From assembly GCA_023376005.1 (NCBI GenBank), contig CM042160.1:85979103-86043102 (forward strand): DNA of 64,000 bases. The letters run 5' to 3'. A program made the translations under genes and the position numbers. Below are positions 30,714 to 43,625 of the stretch, piece by piece. Numbering within the stretch: position 1 is the first letter of the stretch; the number at the start of each line of letters is the position of its first letter. The DNA is from Doryteuthis pealeii. Taxonomy: Eukaryota; Mollusca; Cephalopoda; Myopsida; Loliginidae. The notes beneath the pieces were generated by a model. That model ran no database searches. It was not told the origin of the DNA and saw only the letters and a list, made by a program, of their open reading frames with translations.

Positions 30714-30949
30714 AAGTAAAGTAAGTAAAGTCATTGGGGCGGCCTAATGTTGGTATCTCCTTTTTACTAGTGCTAGACCAAGGAGATTATTTTAGCGTCT
30801 GAGGTGGATCACCACACCTACCATCAGCTCCTCATTTTACCGCACAGATCCCTGTGCTACTCATATGCTGAGTTGGCGAAGGTCGGTATCGAACCAGGAA
30901 CCTTGTGATTCCTAGCTAAACGCTTCTACCGACTGAGGTAAGCCGGCCC
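30714..30949 (-). mobile_element. SINE A inserted in a (TA)n tract
   Basis: Almost full length, from agtaaagtaagtaaagtcat to the head gactgaggtaagccggcc. TA tracts on both sides suggest insertion into, or seeding of, the microsatellite. Confidence 0.85.
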
Positions 30950-30950
30950 T

Positions 30951-31009
<59 letters not shown>
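30950..31009. repeat. (TA)n(TG)n microsatellite
   Basis: TA tract passing into TG. Confidence 0.95.
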
Positions 31010-31603
31010 AACTCGTAAATAAAGCATTAAATATTATTTAATCTTTACTGGTTGTTTCTTATTGAATTGTGAAATTTCCATGGATTCAACTATTTTATGA
31101 AATTATTACAAAATGGTATTTTCTTTTTTTTTTTTTTTTTTTTTTTTTTCTCGGAGAGTTGTGGCAACAAACTTGACGTTGAAAGTAGGTATTTGGCCTG
31201 CTTAACTGTCCTGTTGTTGAGCTATTATTACTTAGTAGAGTTCATTCCTCCTGAAGCAAATCAGAAAAATGGTTTCACTGTCTTTGGAAGACATTAAGTG
31301 AAGCAACCAATTGTGATAGAGGAGGAGGAGTGATGTGGGAGAAGGAGGTTGTAATTCAATGCTGAAGATGATTTAAAAAAGAAAAAAAAAAAACTGCTTA
31401 AAAGAATAAAAATGAATCAGTTGTTTGAAGGTTTCCCCAAATCTTTTAAAAAATGAAATTTATTGTGTACAGTGCTCAGGTACACCACAACTCATCAAAG
31501 TCTCATGTCAAGTACACAGAATAATGTATTAAGTGTCAGAACATGAACAGTTTACAGTAGTAATATGCATGTATGTGTGTGCATATGTATGTGGAGAGTG
31601 GCA
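31010..31603. other. Spacer ending in LINE 3' untranslated sequence
   Basis: A poly-T run at 31123-31150. From about 31450 the minus strand reads as untranslated tail of the LINE fragment that follows, with an AATAAA near 31458-31463. Confidence 0.5.
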
Positions 31604-31775
31604 TCAGGTATAGTGTCGGCGGACTACAGGAAGCATGGAGGCTTTGAAAGACTCAGTGCTTTGGCAGCCTACAACAGACGCAAGCAGTTTATTCCATGTC
31701 TCCGCAACTCTGAGTGTTGAGCAAGACAAAGTTCTCTTGTGATTTTTGTTGATGTTTTCATTTTCAAGTTTTTTT
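31604..31775 (-). pseudogene. LINE ORF2 C-terminus, second type
   Basis: The minus strand encodes STLRVAETWNKLLASVV, then STESFKASML, then a TGA at 31604-31606. This W-N-x-L ... S-x-x-SFK pattern is the typical last stretch of non-LTR reverse transcriptase proteins. The 3' untranslated region runs to an AATAAA near 31458. The 5' part is missing. It differs from family I. Confidence 0.6.
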
Positions 31776-31856
31776 AAATGAAAATCTTTTCATTGGATAT
31801 TCTAATCAGTTTTTCCACAAGACTTGGAATTTTTCTACTTTGTCTGAATGGATACA

Positions 31857-31905
31857 TTTACCCAACCCCTTCGCCAAAGACTGGATACGATACAAGGTCA
31901 ATTTT
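31857..31905 (-). mobile_element. SINE B tail fragment
   Basis: Only the shared tail: tttacccaaccccttcg, ggatacgatacaaggtc. Confidence 0.6.
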
Positions 31906-31971
31906 TTGTCTTCAGTCTACTTCTTAAACCATTCACCTACTGCATAGTCTGCATATAACGACACAGAAGAA

Positions 31972-31974
<3 letters not shown>

Positions 31975-32001
<27 letters not shown>
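31975..32001. repeat. (TATC)n microsatellite
   Basis: Abuts the 3' end of the next SINE B. Confidence 0.9.
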
Positions 32002-32002
<1 letters not shown>

Positions 32003-32258
32003 ATTTACCAATCCCTCTGCACAAGTAGGATGTAACACAAGGTCAATTTCTTGAGCAGAGTTTAACAGTTTGAATTCAGTTTTCCTTCTCCTAGACTTGT
32101 TGTCTAACCAAGTCTAAAGAACTCAGTTTGCCTTCCTATTTACCCATAGGTGGGGAGGGGTGGGGAGAAATTGCAAAAAGTGAAATCTGAAGGCTTGTTA
32201 AGGATTTGAACCTGGATTGCCGATTCTATTTCCTAAGATGATGACCATTCACCTGTTA
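32002..32258 (-). mobile_element. SINE B
   Basis: From tail tatttaccaatccctctg to the diverged head gatgatgaccattcacc. Confidence 0.75.
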
Positions 32259-32487
32259 TTCTCTGAAACCAAAGTTGGGCATGTGTGCCTTGTATGTGTT
32301 TGTTTGTCTGTGTAATATATATATATATATGTATATATAAAGTATGTATTTTGACTGTTTTAACTTCAAATATCAAACATTTTACTCTGATAAAGGCCAT
32401 TTTTCTTTCTATACTTAAATATTTTATAATTTTCTATTATTTTCTATTTAAGATAATAATAAATAGAATACATGTGTACATGAACAA

Positions 32488-32580
32488 ACCCCTGGCCGAA
32501 ACACATGTTAAATGAAATTAAATCAATTTTATCCATTCAACATTTTCTTTCCTTTATTTATTCATCCTCTCAACATATTG
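32488..32580 (+). mobile_element. Ribozyme 3'-half repeat
   Basis: ggccgaaacacatgtta followed by aattaaatcaattttatcca and ttctttcctttatttattc, as in the right arm at 53619-53713. This is the GAAA and stem III half of a hammerhead, with CTGATGA missing. Confidence 0.5.
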
Positions 32581-32599
32581 TCAGATTCATTTTTTTAAC

Positions 32600-32644
32600 A
32601 TACACACACACACACACACTACACACACACACACACACACACAC
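32600..32644. repeat. (CA)n microsatellite
   Basis: CA tract directly left of MITE F. Confidence 0.95.
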
Positions 32645-32930
32645 AGATGTTGATAGGTATGCATCCTGCGTCCCTGACACATAAAAATCTAAAAGGACGC
32701 AGTAAAATCATATCCATGCATCCCACTTTTTTTCTTTTTTTCTTCCCTCACCATTTCAAGCTAACTGTAAAAACATTTCAATAGTTTCTTAGAAATTAAT
32801 TACCCAGGATAGGTTACAAGGTAGGAGTTAGATGGCTTTAGTTGGGACTCATACATTTTCCCCCGGGGACTCAAAGCAAATACTTGTATCCCAGGATACA
32901 CTGAATCAATAAGCTATCAGTATCACTGTA
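32645..32930 (+). mobile_element. MITE F, copy 3
   Basis: Ends cagatgttgatagg and ctatcagtatcactg; the right end is followed by TA, as expected for a Tc1/mariner-type target. Confidence 0.8.
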
Positions 32931-32939
32931 TATATAATG

Positions 32940-33290
32940 TGGGTGGTAAAATATGAAAATGAATTGAACGATATGTAGAAAAAATAAAGTATTCCAAAAA
33001 ATGAATTTATGAATAGATGTAGTAGTCAACATTAAAACGTTTTGGTTTATTATAAAAACTTTATAAAAAAAAACGAATGCTGCTAATGGGGGGGGGGGGG
33101 GGGGAACATTTTCTCTAATACTTTCTTATCTTTCAGTTTACATTTTGAAAAGAATTCTGAGTTTAGAAAAACACTATATTCATCCTAATGTCCTGATGAA
33201 AGTTTTTTTTGTGTGTATATAAAACAGATAAAGTATAAACTTCTGTTTTTTCCTCAATTTTTGAACACATTTTGTTGATTTAATCATTCT
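32940..33290. mobile_element. Degraded inverted-repeat element with ribozyme relics
   Basis: The left part (aaatatgaaaatgaattgaa, aagtattccaaaaaatgaat, aaaacgttttggttt) resembles the left arm at 53760-53870. The right part has CTGATGA (33193-33199) and tcctcaatttttgaacacat. A G-run lies near 33090. Too decayed to fold. Confidence 0.4.
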
Positions 33291-33368
33291 GTTACTCATA
33301 TATATATATATATGATTAATATCTGAAAGATTTCAGTATTTGTACACTTCCTTATGTTTTAAAACTCA

Positions 33369-33374
<6 letters not shown>

Positions 33375-33419
<45 letters not shown>
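33375..33419. repeat. (TA)n microsatellite
   Basis: TA tract. Confidence 0.95.
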
Positions 33420-33470
33420 GCATGTGTGTATAAGTTAATTTTAGCAACCAGTAGTCACTAGTTAAAATGG

Positions 33471-33490
33471 TTCTCTCTCTCTCTCCTCTC

Positions 33491-33537
<47 letters not shown>
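33471..33537. repeat. (TC)n microsatellite
   Basis: TC tract with three CC interruptions; the minus open frame here (ER repeats) is an artefact. Confidence 0.95.
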
Positions 33538-33540
<3 letters not shown>

Positions 33541-33542
<2 letters not shown>

Positions 33543-34199
33543 TTTTGGGTTTCACTTTTATCTTGTTTCAACTACTCTGTCGGTTGGTGTTAATGTGACA
33601 AGCTTTAAGATAAAAAACAAAGACACAAGAAAACCAAAAAGAAATGTAAGATTCCGCTGGCTACAAATAACAGGAATTAGTATGTTTTCTAAATAGTAAT
33701 TTATAATTAAACTGGCTAACAACCAACAGGTGGGTTTGCCCCTAAATTGATGATGTGGATATGAGTGACTGTGTGTGTGTGGGGGGGGGATAGCTTTTGT
33801 TTTTACTTTTAAAAGCATTTTCATAGCAGTGTCCCAGTGTCCCTACTATTCAATATATGAACTCTCACTTCTTCTTTCCTAGTAGAAGTATTTTCTTTTT
33901 CTTTTTTTTTTTTTTGGTCAGGTCATACATGTTTTTTTTTAGCAACCAGCTTAGGCTAACCCTGTCTTCCCCAACCATCACAATTAGTCCCACAGTGTTC
34001 GACATTGGCCATTACTACTGCAAGTGCTAGCTGTGCACAGTTGACACCAAGGATAGTTGTAACTGTAATTTTTTTGAGAACAAAACAAAACAAAAAACAA
34101 ACAAAAAGAAATGGTGGTGGTGGTGGTGAGATTCATAGAATTTATTTTTTTTCTTTTAGATTATTATTTGGTATTTTATTAATTATGTCTATTTATTAA
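33541..34199. other. Unassigned spacer
   Basis: G-run at 33780, (GGT)n at 34111-34128. No gene signal. Confidence 0.5.
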
Positions 34200-36450
34200 G
34201 GATCACAGCTTGTTGTTTTGCTTTGTGGTAGTCTATGTAGATATAGATATAGATATATGTTTTGATTCAAATATACGCTTCATTTATTTTTCTTTGCTAT
34301 TTTGCAGTGTAAATGTTAAATATTGTAATTAGAATTCATTAATTACTTTACTTTTTGTATTTATCATTTTTCTTATGCATGGGGGAGGGATTCTATATTT
34401 ACTTTGTAAATATTAGTTAATAGTTTTGATTTAAGGATTATTTAATTTTTTAATATGGATTTATTATATTTATAAATATAAATATGCATAATTATTCAAC
34501 TTATGAGAGATTTTATTTTTAGTATTTTAATTATTAAATTTAATTATTTCATTATTTGTTACCATTTGTGGATTCTGTTCAGTTTTTTTTAGAACTTAGA
34601 ATATACATGATTTAACTTTTTATATTTACTCTTTTTTTTTTTGCTTTTTAATGTAATTATTTGGATTGCAAATTATTTATTGTTTATATTGATTTCAAAT
34701 TTTCCTTTGCCTTGTAGAATATTAATTACCTCTGTCCCATATTAGTTGTTACATATAAACTTTATGCATTGAATGTGACAATTATTATGGGACAGTTGTA
34801 GAAGTTTATTTCTTTACTTTTGTTAATTATTTCCCTTTTATTTTTATTTTGGTATTTAATTTATATCTATCTATATAAATAAATCTAATAGGGTAGTCAT
34901 TTCTTATTATGTTGTTATTAGTTATTATATTATGTTTCCCTTGTCCTGTATATCAAAATTTAAAAGGAATAAAAAGAACAAACAAAAAAATGATCTCATA
35001 ATAGTTTCATTTGTTTATAAATTTTATACTCTAAATGTATCAACCATTATGGGACAGTTCATTTTTTACTATTCTTAATTATTTACCTTTTTTTTTTTTC
35101 TTTTTTCTTTTTTAAATTTAAAAAAAAATGTTGTTATAGATACAGGGTTGGGGGGTGCTAAAGTAATAGTGCAGTCAATAACAACATTGTATGAATTGTA
35201 TGCCCTATTACTTCTGCCTTACCCTATGAATTAATTTTTTTTCTTCATCCCCATTAGTTTTGTCTTACTTCATTAATAATATTAATTGTAGTAAAAAAAC
35301 AAACTATAAGTTCCTTTTTATAATTAGAAATATCTTAGTAAAGTTTTATTTATTAACTGTTGGTATTGATATTTTCATGTTAGATTATTTTGAAAAACTC
35401 TAAACTTATTAATTTAAACCCATTTTTATGAATTGAATCAAACATTAAGTAATTTAATTATTCAGACTGCAAAAGTGAACTTTTCAACTTCCCAATGTTT
35501 TTATTGATAATATTTCTGTTTATTGTGTAATGTATAGAATTACAATGTTATACAGTAATCAAGATTTGCCTTAATATTTATAAAAAACAATAATAATATT
35601 TCATTCATTATATTTATAAATATCCTATTCTTTCAATTGAAATAGATCAATGTTTACTAAACAAAACATTGTGGATTTAAAAACCTGATACTATATTTTT
35701 ATTTATTCTTTATTTTTAGATGAAATATTGTCAGCCATTATTATTGATTTTGACTCTTTATTTCCTTTCATCTTTTTAATTTAAATTTCAAATTTTTTGT
35801 TGCTTTTTTATCAAAACTCACACAGAAAAATTAAAAACAAAGGTAAATACAAGTTAAAATGAATAATAATAATAATAATAATAATGACTGATGATGATAA
35901 TAATAAAAACCCTTAATGTTTTAAATAAGAATAATTCTGATGGGAGAAGGATTCTAGATTTACTTTGTAAATATTAATAATTTTGATTTAGGGATTATTC
36001 ATTTTTTAATATGGATTTATTATAATTATTTAGAAATATGAGTATGCATAATTATTTAACTTATATTTTATTTTTAATATTCAATTCATATATTAATGTT
36101 TCATTCATTATATCCATAAATATCCTCTGACTTCAATTGACAGATTAATATTTACTAAACTAAATGTGAATTTAAAAAAATTGATAGTATCTTTTTATTT
36201 TTACATGAAATGTCAGCCATTATTATTAATTTTGACTTGGATTTTCTTTCATCTTTTAATTTAAAGAAAAATTTTTGTTGCTTTTTTTTATCGAAGTTCT
36301 CTAACAAAAATTTTTTTTTAAATGAAAGAAATACTAGATAAAATAAGTAATAATAATTATGATAATGATAAAAAAAACAATGTTTTAAATAAGTCTGAAT
36401 AATAAAGTTACTTTTTTTTTTAAAGTTTGGTACTTTTCTACTAAATCAAA
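34200..36450. repeat. Very AT-rich block with internal duplications
   Basis: 34381-34505 and 35938-36063 match (ggattctatatttactttgt, ttaatatggatttattat, atatgcataattatt). 35570-35832 and 36078-36310 also match (gtcagccattattattgatt). This implies overlapping segmental duplications. No coding features seen. Confidence 0.65.
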
Positions 36451-36956
36451 CCTAGGCATAAATGGGTTCAATAAATATTTTATAGTTGGCAGATGTTTTA
36501 AGGATTATCTTGGCTTAAAACTTAATCTTTTAATCCTTCAAGCTTTATGTAATTGACAAAAGAAAGAAGTCTCCAAGTTTTATGTTGTGGAAAGTGAAGT
36601 GAATGTTTACAAGAATGAATTTGTGAAAAGGTTTGATGGCCATTGTTGTGTTCTTGTAGGAAGATTCAACTGTTCAACTTCGACATTACAGACAGGTAAT
36701 TATCATTTCACAAAACGCATTTACACTTTTCCCCACTTTGAAGATTTTTTTTTTCAAAATCATCTCCTTTGATGTTATTTACAATTTCTTGTATGTAAAG
36801 ATAAGATTTTATGTTTTTAATGATTTTATAAACATCATGATGAAGCAGAAACTAATTACTTTAGTCTGAGTTTCACTGGAGATTTAAAAAAAAAAATCTT
36901 AATTTAACTTTTTAATATTGAAAATTAGAAAAACCTTCTTAGTATTTTTTATAGGA
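36451..36956. other. Spacer with a weak micro-exon candidate
   Basis: GC is higher at 36580-36700. A 36-bp open block between ttcttgtag and gtaatt (36660-36695) has both splice dinucleotides and a length divisible by three, but a weak pyrimidine tract and no recognisable product. Confidence 0.3.
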
Positions 36957-37476
36957 GCCATATAAATACTATAGTAATTATTATAGCCATATAAATATCA
37001 AAATTATTGTTATTATAGTGGCCATATAAATATCAAAATTATTGTTATTATAGTGGCCATATAAATATCAAATTATTGTTATTATAGTGGCCATAAATAT
37101 CAAAATTATTGTTATTATAGTGGCCATATAAATATCAAAATCATTGTTATTATAGTGACCATATAAATATCAAAACCATTGTTATTATAGTGACCATATA
37201 AATATCAAAATCATTGTTATTATAGTGACCATATAAATATCAAAACCATTGTTATTATAGTGATCATATAAATATCAAAATCATTGTTATTATAGTGACC
37301 ATATAATATCAAAAATCATTGTTATTATAGTGACCATATAAATATCAAAATCATTATAGTGACCATATAAATATCAAAATCATTATTATAGTGACCATAT
37401 AAATATCAAAATCATTGTTATTATAGTGCCCATATAAATATCAAAATCATTGTCATTATAGTGCCCATATAAATAT
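36957..37476. repeat. 35-bp AT-rich minisatellite
   Basis: About 15 units of ccatataaatatcaaaatca plus ttgttattatagtga, with some shortened units near 37350. Confidence 0.9.
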
Positions 37477-38324
37477 AGTAATTTAGGCATTTATAACAAT
37501 AAACAATATTTTACTGGTTGGAATGATATAATGAATACTGAGAAGTTCTCAGCTCAACCAAGTCAAAAGTCCCACAACTTTATTTGCTAATTATCAGAAT
37601 CTAGGTCATGAGTCAACTATAAAGTTTATTTATAAAGAGGTTAACACTGAATTTCATTTACAAAGAAAATCCAAGAATGTTGCTATAATTTGTGTGAGTG
37701 GACAAATGACAAGAAATGAGGAAAGGTGCAACTGACTCATTTTATGTCTTTAAATGATCTCATTTCCTTTCTGCTCCAAAACACATGTTTTGGGGTTAGG
37801 GACCATTGCCCCCTCGGTCATTTGCTTCTTGGTTATTTTGAGAATTTTTCAGCACCTCTCATGCTTGGATTTTTTTTTTCTGGTATGCATTATGTAAAAT
37901 TCAGAGATGTTTATTTCAAATGAGCATCCTCATTTTTATTGTTTTGATCACTATATCTCTGCAAAATATACTGAAACAATAAAGACTATAACAACATTTT
38001 TATTTTCTTTGGTTCCTGGATAAAAACTGTTATTTCCAAATTGTTTATGCCTAAAGTAAATTTAAAAGAATATTTTTTTTCTTCAAACTTTGCTTTTGTA
38101 ATCTGGGTAATGAAATTTTAAAATTTACCTATTTTACAGAATATTTCAGGTAAATTCAGTGCTAATTAGCTGATAGAGAATTTTCTAGAACTTTCTAAAC
38201 ATTTTTGTATAACATTAGCATAAATACATGTAAATTTTGATTGTTTTATTCAAACCTTAAATGTAAATGAAAGTATGCAAATTTACCTTTTTACATAAAA
38301 ATAGGTTAATTTTAAATTTCATTA
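37477..38324. other. Unassigned spacer
   Basis: AT-rich; short open frame at 37726-37923 not supported. Confidence 0.5.
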
Positions 38325-38555
38325 TCTAGGGTAGAAAAGCAAAGAAAATGACCCTTTTCTATACTTGTACCAGATAAGCAATTAAGAAATAACATATACT
38401 ATCCAGGAACAAAGTTTGTTTTATGTAGTGTTATTCAGGGCAGAAAAACAAAGTCTGAAGAAGAAAATGGCCATTTACTATACGTTTACAACATAAATAA
38501 TTAAGAAATAATACATACTATCTAGGAACAAAATTTATATTACCTAGTACAATTC
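38325..38555. repeat. Tandem duplication, about 115 bp
   Basis: Two direct copies with gcagaaaaacaaag-type start, aattaagaaataaca and tactatccaggaacaaag. Confidence 0.7.
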
Positions 38556-39196
38556 ATTAAATGCTGTTAGACTTAACATTCTATTGTTATTTAGTTTAAA
38601 TCATTTTAAAAAATTTTTTAATGATATCAAAATAAAAACTGTCAAAAAAAATTCTCTTTATTTTAAAAGGAGTTTTGTAGTTAAAAGATTTAAAAAAAGT
38701 ATTATAAGAAAAATTATAGCAGTAAAAAAAAAGTATATAAAAATATCGCACATGATAGAATTTCTTTTCAATGCACCTTAAAAGCTTTAGCTTAGAGAAC
38801 AAAGCAATTTCCAGTCAAATTTGCAACTGATTGATAATTTTGTAAGAGATCTGCATTTGCACTGTAAATAATTTTTTTATCTATCCAAATTCTCAATATA
38901 AAGATTATTAAACATTAATTAGAATCCTTCACTCCTTCCTAAATAGAAGCATCAATATCATCATGGACCAATATTACAATGGAAACTCAACTGGGTCACA
39001 CATAGGTCATTGGTGTATATGTATATGTATAACATTTGTTAGTAATATCCACAAGAATTTCTAGTTTTAGGCTTTCAAGCACTGAATGTTGTCCACACCT
39101 TTTTATTGTATTATTATAACTAATGTTAAAGTTAGACCCCCCCCCCCCCGCACATACATTGTAGTGGAGCTGCTCTCCAAGAAAATTAGGGAAAGT
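38556..39196. other. Unassigned AT-rich spacer
   Basis: Open frames on both strands around 38584-38802 are lysine/isoleucine-rich from composition. C-run at 39139. Confidence 0.5.
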
Positions 39197-39345
39197 CCGT
39201 GTGGTGTAATGGCTAACATGTTGGACTAACACATCATAGTAAGCAAGTTCGTGCTCCACTCATGCTATTACATTCACTATCAGACTAATACCCTTGGGAA
39301 AGGTATGAACCTCTCATCACCTCTAGCTATGGGTTAGATAGTACC
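39197..39345 (+). mobile_element. SINE B, diverged and shortened
   Basis: Head gtgtggtgtaatggctaaca and body taatacccttgggaaaggta. Confidence 0.6.
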
Positions 39346-39430
39346 ACTACTGTTTTTCTACAATGATGGCTTTAGCATTAGATAACCCAAGAAAGGATAA
39401 TATGCCATTAAAACAAAGAAACCAAACCAT
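39346..39430 (+). mobile_element. Retroposon C tail fragment
   Basis: gctttagcattagataaccc, atatgccattaaaac and an AAACC tail. Confidence 0.5.
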
Positions 39431-39431
39431 A

Positions 39432-39660
39432 TATAGGGCTAGGAATCGCAAGGTTCTTGGTTCGATACTGGATCTTGCCAACTCAGCGTATGAATAGTAC
39501 AAGGATCTGTGCAGTAAAGTGAGGAGCTGATGGTAGGTGTGGCGCTTCACCTCAGATACTAAAATAATCTCCTTGGTGTAGCGCTAGTGAAAAGGGAATA
39601 GACTCTCTCGCTGTCTGGGTGATACCGACGTTAGGCCACCCCTACAACTTGACTTTAATT
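39432..39660 (+). mobile_element. SINE A, head-truncated
   Basis: From ggctaggaatcgcaaggttc to cgttaggccacccctac. Confidence 0.85.
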
Positions 39661-39750
39661 GTATAAGTAAAGTCAAGTCATCGGTAGCGTAAAGTAAAAC
39701 CTTGTGGTTCTTGGACGGAAGCTCTGACTGAGCTAAACCAGCCCTATACA
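39661..39750 (-). mobile_element. SINE A, internally deleted, inverted to its neighbour
   Basis: gtcaagtcatcgg then the head ctctgactgagctaaaccag. Tail-to-tail with the previous SINE. Confidence 0.75.
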
Positions 39751-39757
39751 CATAGTG

Positions 39758-39759
<2 letters not shown>

Positions 39760-39792
<33 letters not shown>
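39760..39792. repeat. (TA)n microsatellite
   Basis: TA tract. Confidence 0.95.
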
Positions 39793-39794
<2 letters not shown>

Positions 39795-40690
39795 TTAACA
39801 CTGTTTATAATGTAATTATATTTTATAATTATATCTAGTAACTATAATAATGTATGGATAATGTTATAATTTAATTATCTGGAAAATAATAATTTTGAAT
39901 GATTTTTAAATCATGATATTTAGCTAAGCTTTTTTTTTATTTCACTTATATTTGAAAATGAATAAATTATTTGACTTGATTTGCATTTCAAAATGTGTCA
40001 TTACTACAGCAGATGAAGGTTCTAAAAACTCGCACAGAGCAAACATCTATTGGATTTGGACACCTTAATCACACAATTATACACATTGACACCTGGTAAA
40101 AAAAAAATGAACTATTTCTATCTTGTAAGACAAACTTTCTCACAACTGCACTATGACAAATACTAAAATGAACTCTGGACTTGGATATTGTTCATGAATA
40201 ATTACTTCATTAATAATTAATCATTTTTCTCAGTAGCATTGATAAATATTTGTGAATGAATGTTATTATCATATACTTGTATATTATAAACTATATCTGT
40301 TCTATGTTATTGGACACTAAATAGATTGGGTCAAAGACTAATGCAGGGTGGACCATAATGATGGGACACATTTTAAATGCTATTTTCATAGATTACAAAA
40401 CGACACAGAGTACTAAGTATATTTATTACATAACTGATACACAGCCAATCTAATTCTTGCCACACTTTGCAATATTTTAGTTCATCAGTATATTTTGAAC
40501 ATTTTTTTCCCCTGTTTTTTTTTTTTTTTTTTTTTTTTAAGTTTCATAATTATTGGCATTCCTGATTACATTGCAATGACAACCTTGTAGACAATTCTAA
40601 TGTTACCCAATATTTTTCCAAAAATTAAATTTTTTACTTACGATTATCTGATGAAGCACATAAAGGGTGAAATGACATAATAAATATACA
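39793..40690. other. Unassigned AT-rich spacer
   Basis: Poly-T at 40517-40539; otherwise nothing recognised. Confidence 0.5.
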
Positions 40691-41004
40691 GAGATGCTGA
40701 TAGGTATGTGTCCTGCGTCACTGATGCATAAAAATCTAAAAGGACGTAGTAAAATTGTATCTGTACCCTCAGTTTTTTTTTTTTTGTTCCCCCTCTATTT
40801 CCAGTTTACTGTAAATACATTTCAATATTTTCTTGGAAATGAATTACCTGCTATGGGGTACAAGGTAGGGGTAGATGGCTTTAGTTGTTTATAGATATAA
40901 ACTCTACAATTTATTAAGAAACTTTAGTTGGGACCCATCAAATTTCCTGGGGACCCATTCAAATCAAATCATGTGTCCCTGGACACACTAAATCAGCATC
41001 ACTG
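40691..41004 (+). mobile_element. MITE F, copy 4
   Basis: Left end TA-cagagatgctgatagg; the right end is degraded to aatcagcatcactg. It contains the longer inner segment (tagttgtttatagatataaa) also seen at 1520. Confidence 0.8.
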
Positions 41005-42756
41005 AATTAAATAAACACTCCATCAAATTTAGTTTCTACATCTTATTTTCTTCCATTCTGTCATGAATTTTATATATATTCATCAGTATATATAAAGAAT
41101 TGTATAAAATTTGGCCTTTTCTTTGCCATTTGTTCCACATGTTGCAGAGCTATTGTGCCACAAATTTCAGATGGTTTTCATCCAGTAGTTTTCAATATTT
41201 CATTTCATCAATGTTAGTCATTATACAACAGCCCTGTACCTAGATGCAAGCCCCCTACAAAATATATGAGGTACTATAGAAAATGTAACATAAATAGCAT
41301 TACCATGTTTATTCATGTAATGTACTTAACAATATACATATATATATATATTGTACAAAGATATACTCGTATTAACAAAGTTTTTCCTCACATGAGGGGG
41401 TTTCTTAGCAGTCTCCTAGAGGTTATCATGATGGAACAAGAACTTCTTTTTTTATTTATTTCTTTTTTTTTTTTTTTTAGGTGTCATAAATTTCAGATGC
41501 CAATCATTATAAAACTTTAAAAATTAGGACAAAACAATTGTTTAAGATGTATTGTCAGGGAGCACAGATATTAGGAAATAACCCCCTTTAGCCGGCTGAT
41601 GAATTTGAACAGTTAGGAACTAGGACACAGGACAGTTAACAACCATTAACAATCTCTCGGCCCGTCATGATAGCCACTAAGGGACTGCAAAGAAACACCC
41701 TCATATTCTGACTTCCTCTTATCAGAAAGTTTAGTTTTTAACTGTGTTAACATAATGAGGATTAGGATTTGGCCTGATTGTGTGTGAATTCAAAAAGTAA
41801 AAAAATATAGAATCTTGTATGCTGATTTTTAAGGCTGGTAGGCAAACCCTTTTCATGTTAAAGATTGATGCAACACAATCTTACCATTCCCAATTTATTC
41901 ACATTTTGTCTCTGGATAAATTTAATATCTATTAAGAACAGTTGGTTCAAGTTCATTATTTTTCAGTAATAGTTTATTCGAGTTCAGTATCTATAAATGA
42001 TAGTTGGTTCAAATTGAAGCTTAGGAATAGGCTTGATTTAAAAAAATTTAAAAAAAAAAAAAAAAAAATTTTTAGGGTAATCTGGTTGTCAATTGTTGTT
42101 AGTTAATGGGAATCATTCAGTTTAGGTTAATAGAAATTGTGGATCACATGGTGTTGGGGAGACTATCTATGAAAAATAATTATGGATGGATGGAAAGTAT
42201 AAATTAAGGAATAAGATGCTACTTGTTTAAGTCTGTAACACCCTCTATTTTTTTTGTTTTTTTTTCTGTTTAACATTATTTTTACTGGAAATGTTTGGAT
42301 TAGACACTATTAAACACTATATCAATGATATCTGATAATAAATATCAGATATTAATAAATATTAAATAAATCTTAAATCAAGAAAATACTTTGTTCTTAT
42401 ATTGGCTTTAAATAGTTATCTTTTTACTTTTGGAATTTATGCTTTCTGTTGATCCATAATTATATTTTTATGATAGTTTTCCCCAAGTCAAAGTAATCTC
42501 CGACTTCTAGTGACCTCTAATGAATAATTACCCACTTAATGTGTGTATTTTTACAATCAGTGAAATCTTCCATAATTATTATTTCCTTCTTTTATTAATA
42601 AGTTCAAATAGGAAGTTAATTGCATTGTCAATACAACTAGAAGTTTAAACCACAGTTTATCTTATGAGGATCTTTTCATAAGTAATGATGGAATTTACAC
42701 TTGTTCGAACAAGTTTTCTTTCCCTTAATAGGAAAATAGAATTCCTTTTATTTATT
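41005..42756. other. AT-rich spacer, 1.7 kb
   Basis: Short TA tract at 41336-41351 and poly-A at 42050. The pyrimidine-AG at 41462-41480 is followed by an immediate stop in the tested frames. No gene. Confidence 0.5.
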
Positions 42757-42765
42757 ATATATATA

Positions 42766-42826
<61 letters not shown>

Positions 42827-42842
42827 GTGTGTGTGTGTGTAT
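42757..42842. repeat. (TA)n(TG)n microsatellite
   Basis: Long TA tract ending in TG. Confidence 0.95.
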
Positions 42843-42902
42843 CATTACCAGTTGATTTTTTGATTTGAGGTTATTGTTATTTAATCATATTAGTTAAATA
42901 GA

Positions 42903-43086
42903 GCTGTGTAAATGGAGTTCAAAATTGTTTGAATTATGCAAATATCCCCAGTGGTTCAAAAGTTATGAGAATTTTAAAACCCGAAATTTTGGGTACAAAA
43001 GTGGACATGATTTTGTTAAAAAAAATATGTCAAATCATGGACCAATTTAAAACAAGAAAATCAATTACCATTTCTTTATTTTTGGA
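42903..43086 (+). repeat. Dispersed repeat M, copy 1
   Basis: About 185 bp, matched in inverted orientation at 51084-51272: gcaaatatccccagtggttc, aaaagttatgagaatttt, gtggacatgattttgtt. Confidence 0.7.
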
Positions 43087-43254
43087 GCAATTTTGATAAA
43101 ATTTGGAATTCTTATATAAAATTATGTTCTTTCTGATTCTACATTGAAATTGTATGTATCTCTATGCTGTAACCCTATTCTTTAGAGAATAAGAGGTACA
43201 GATGGGTTTTTTTTTAATTTAAAAAAAAAAAAGTTTACCACAAGATTATTTCAG

Positions 43255-43327
43255 GTGAAATGTAAACATCTTCATCCTGGATTAGAACTCTAGTCACCAA
43301 TTCCAGTTGGTAACCATTACTCTAACA
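43255..43327 (-). mobile_element. SINE B head fragment
   Basis: gtaaacatcttcatcctgga, ggtaaccattactc. Confidence 0.55.
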
Positions 43328-43339
43328 TGCATCCTATTG

Positions 43340-43617
43340 CTATGGTTGATTGGTTGGTTGGTTTTGAGTGTATGTCAACTGATAGGTTATTTTATGCTGA
43401 AGATGTTCATTTTATTCATGCTTTTGGGTATGCAAAACAAATTTTTAAAACCTTTTTTAAAACTCATTTTTTGGTCTATTTAACCCATAGATGGAACCCT
43501 AACAGGTACCACCACCCCAGTTTAGAGTGGACCTAGGAGTAATGGTAATGAAGGGGATACTCCACACTCCCTAGAGCTCCAGAATTGGAATCTCACCACT
43601 GAATGCAGTTTATGTTG
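43340..43617 (-). mobile_element. Retroposon C, 3' half
   Basis: Tail at left (tgattggttggttggttt), ggaaccctaacaggtaccac, ctagagctccagaattggaa, truncated at the 5' side. Confidence 0.75.
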
Positions 43618-43625
43618 CTATAGTG

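Noticed and set aside
36660..36695. 36-bp micro-exon candidate between ttcttgtag and gtaatt
   Set aside because: Weak pyrimidine tract, no recognisable product and no supporting neighbour; transcript data would be needed to support it.
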